A stretch of 64,000 nt of DNA, taken from positions 1-64,000 of the forward strand of contig CAJQON010000006.1 in assembly GCA_905479995.1 (NCBI GenBank), in the 5' to 3' direction. Positions 62,615 to 64,000 of the stretch are shown here, piece by piece. A program made the translations under genes and the position numbers. The notes beneath the pieces were generated by a model. That model had not been told where the DNA came from and did no database searches. It saw only the letters and a program-made list of their open reading frames with translations. Position 1 is the first letter of the stretch. Each line of letters begins with the position of its first letter. This stretch comes from an uncultured Flavobacteriales bacterium. GTDB taxonomy: Bacteria > Bacteroidota > Bacteroidia > Flavobacteriales_E > Vicingaceae.

Positions 62615-63709
62615 ATGAAAAAGCTTCTATATATATTTGTTGTATTCGCATCACTTTCTATTGTTTCTTGCAAAACAGATATAGATGCAAATGCTGAATA
62701 TCAAGACATTACGGTTGTGTATGGTTTAATTGATCCTGCAGATTCAGTTCATTATGTAAAAATTACAAAAGCTTTTTTAGGTGAAGCTAATGCGTTGGAT
62801 TTGGCTGCAGACGCAAACAACTTTAATTATGAAGCAGGTGAGTTAGAAGTAACAATTGAAGCTTTAAGTGGCGGAGTTGTTGTTGGTACAAATGTTTTAA
62901 CCAGAACTGTGAATGAGCTACCTAAGGATACAGGAACTTTTGATAACACTAATAATGTACTTTATAAATTTGTTGAACCAAACATTGGGAAATACAATAC
63001 GTACAGATTAAAAATCCATAATGTGACATTGGATAAAGACATTACTTCAGAAACATTTATTGTTAAAGGTGCAGATATTTCAACTCCTTCTGTTGGTCAA
63101 AAGCTTGCTTTTTGGATAGGTCCAGTATCTTCTCCAACTAGTGTTTATGTAGATAGAGATATTGAGATAGTAACCAGAGCTGATATGGGAAGAATGGATG
63201 CAACAGTTGTATTTAACTATACTGATAATTATACAACTGCAAGTGGTTTAGCTCCAGTGTTAAAATCGGTAAGAATGTTTGTTGGTGAAGTAGAAACTAT
63301 TGGAAATGAAGGTGGGGAATCGCTAACTTTAACATTAAAAGGAGCTACCTTTTTTGAAAATGTAGTAGCAAATGTACCTTCACAAAGCACTATTCCATTT
63401 TTCTCGCATAGAGAGTTGGTAAATGTTTCAATGGAATTTAATGTTGCTGGTACTGAATTAAGTACTTATATGTTAGTTACAGAACCTTCAACTAGTATTA
63501 ACCAGAACAAACCGAACTATACTAATGTAGAAAATGGTTTGGGAATATTTTCGTCAAGAACGGTATTGGATTGGATATCTTCTATTGATCCTGCTGCTGG
63601 ACAGGTTAACTTATCGCCAAATACGGTAAGTAAATTACATTCTCTTGGATTAGGTTTTTGTTTTGGAACAAGCCCAACCTCACTTACTAGATGTAATCAA
63701 TTGCCTTAA
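62615..63709 (+). CDS. lipoprotein, hypothetical (DUF4249-like layout)
   Basis: This 364-residue protein starts at ATG 62615 (the longer opening at 62588 is rejected). The lipoprotein signal is MKKLLYIFVVFASLSIVSCKTD. The mature protein is beta-rich with Asn and Thr and no catalytic motif. ITVVYGLIDPADSVHYVKI near the N-terminus resembles a Bacteroidota lipoprotein family whose members I recall as hypothetical or DUF4249-like. A cell-surface or substrate-binding role is possible. It is the last complete gene before dnaK. Confidence 0.6.
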   Translation: MKKLLYIFVVFASLSIVSCKTDIDANAEYQDITVVYGLIDPADSVHYVKITKAFLGEANALDLAADANNFNYEAGELEVTIEALSGGVVVGTNVLTRTVNELPKDTGTFDNTNNVLYKFVEPNIGKYNTYRLKIHNVTLDKDITSETFIVKGADISTPSVGQKLAFWIGPVSSPTSVYVDRDIEIVTRADMGRMDATVVFNYTDNYTTASGLAPVLKSVRMFVGEVETIGNEGGESLTLTLKGATFFENVVANVPSQSTIPFFSHRELVNVSMEFNVAGTELSTYMLVTEPSTSINQNKPNYTNVENGLGIFSSRTVLDWISSIDPAAGQVNLSPNTVSKLHSLGLGFCFGTSPTSLTRCNQLP

Positions 63710-63724
63710 TTTTTGGTGAGAAAC

Positions 63725-63826
63725 TGACTAATTGTCATTTACTGTCATAAAATTTATTGCTAATCATCTAATTTCTGTCAATTTTACTGTGATTTTCATG
63801 TCATAATGCAATGGCATACGATTTGA
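63725..63826 (+). promoter_or_regulatory. dnaK upstream region: phased TGTCA sites and TGGCAT-N5-TTGA
   Basis: TGTCA occurs at 63733, 63743, 63776 and 63799, so successive starts are 10, 33 and 23 bases apart, close to whole helical turns. TGAC (63725) and GTCA (63734) also form an inverted repeat. TGGCAT at 63812 and TTGA at 63823 resemble a -24/-12 promoter (GG-N10-GA in place of GG-N10-GC). This suggests activator sites upstream of a sigma-54-like promoter. Confidence 0.3.
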
Positions 63827-63850
63827 CTATGGCTTATCGAATATAATTTG
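63823..63850 (+). promoter_or_regulatory. alternative sigma-70-type promoter of dnaK
   Basis: TTG at 63823-63825, a 17-base spacer and ATAATTTG at 63843-63850 approximate the Bacteroidota vegetative promoter, with an off-consensus -7 octamer and a short spacer. It overlaps the -24/-12-like element, so only one of the two readings need be right. Confidence 0.25.
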
Positions 63851-63861
63851 ATAAAAAATAA

Positions 63862-64000
<139 letters not shown>

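Overview
The window is a contiguous piece of a Bacteroidota chromosome, most likely a free-living member of the Flavobacteriales. It is AT-rich, roughly one third GC by eye. Most start codons lack a clear Shine-Dalgarno sequence. Several upstream regions carry the Bacteroidota promoter signature (TTG, about 20 bases, then TAnnTTTG). The gene content fits: a bacillithiol deacetylase (BshB1), PorE-like OmpA proteins with a beta-propeller, S9 peptidases, a LptD of the Bacteroidota type, MnmD and a YugP-type metallopeptidase. No rRNA, tRNA, CRISPR array, insertion sequence or prophage was found. Most of the window is core genome with short intergenic gaps.

Layout. 1-5.8 kb holds a TerB/J-domain protein, a rhomboid protease, a thioredoxin-like protein, mnmD with a cysteine-cluster protein, and a prolyl oligopeptidase. 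5.9-13.8 kb is an envelope and redox block: lptD diverges from an N-acetylmuramoyl-L-alanine amidase, an MlaD-type lipid-transport protein and an Hdr-like iron-sulfur pair that has a small HAD phosphatase gene between its two halves. 13.9-16.0 kb holds a membrane-protein/XRE-regulator pair with a probable operator over its promoter, an MscS channel and a small hypothetical gene. 16.1-22.9 kb runs guaB, a parvulin isomerase, a lipoprotein, a SurA-like chaperone and a MoxR ATPase. 22.8-27.9 kb is a leftward cluster of a TPR protein, a PorE-like OmpA protein, a membrane protein and an orphan substrate-binding protein. 28.0-29.6 kb is prmC and bshB1. 29.6-35.4 kb is the most accessory-looking part: glycosyltransferase, flippase, two methyltransferases, a sulfotransferase-like protein and an orphan exported protein. 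35.5-39.7 kb is fabG, sucD, a zinc peptidase, folE, queD and a WbqC-family gene. 39.8-42.8 kb encodes a 985-residue protein dominated by a 35-residue tandem repeat. 42.8-47.7 kb is a tRNA/rRNA-maturation block (miaA, a CCA-adding-enzyme family gene, tsaC, rlmD). 47.9-63.7 kb holds rocD, pckA, a dipeptidyl peptidase plus peptide-transporter pair, a DegP-type protease, an RluA-family synthase, a truncated PorE-like paralogue, panB and a lipoprotein. The window ends inside dnaK.

Common themes are outer-membrane biogenesis and quality control (LptD, MlaD, SurA-like and parvulin isomerases, DegP), peptide scavenging (two S9 peptidases and a POT transporter), and nucleotide or tRNA modification (MnmD, MiaA, TsaC, QueD). 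The strongest candidates for something undescribed are the 35-residue-repeat protein at 39795-42752, the XRE operator module at 13913-14640, the dnaK upstream region with phased TGTCA sites, and the iron-sulfur/HAD module at 10778-13796. None of them is proven here to be a new system.
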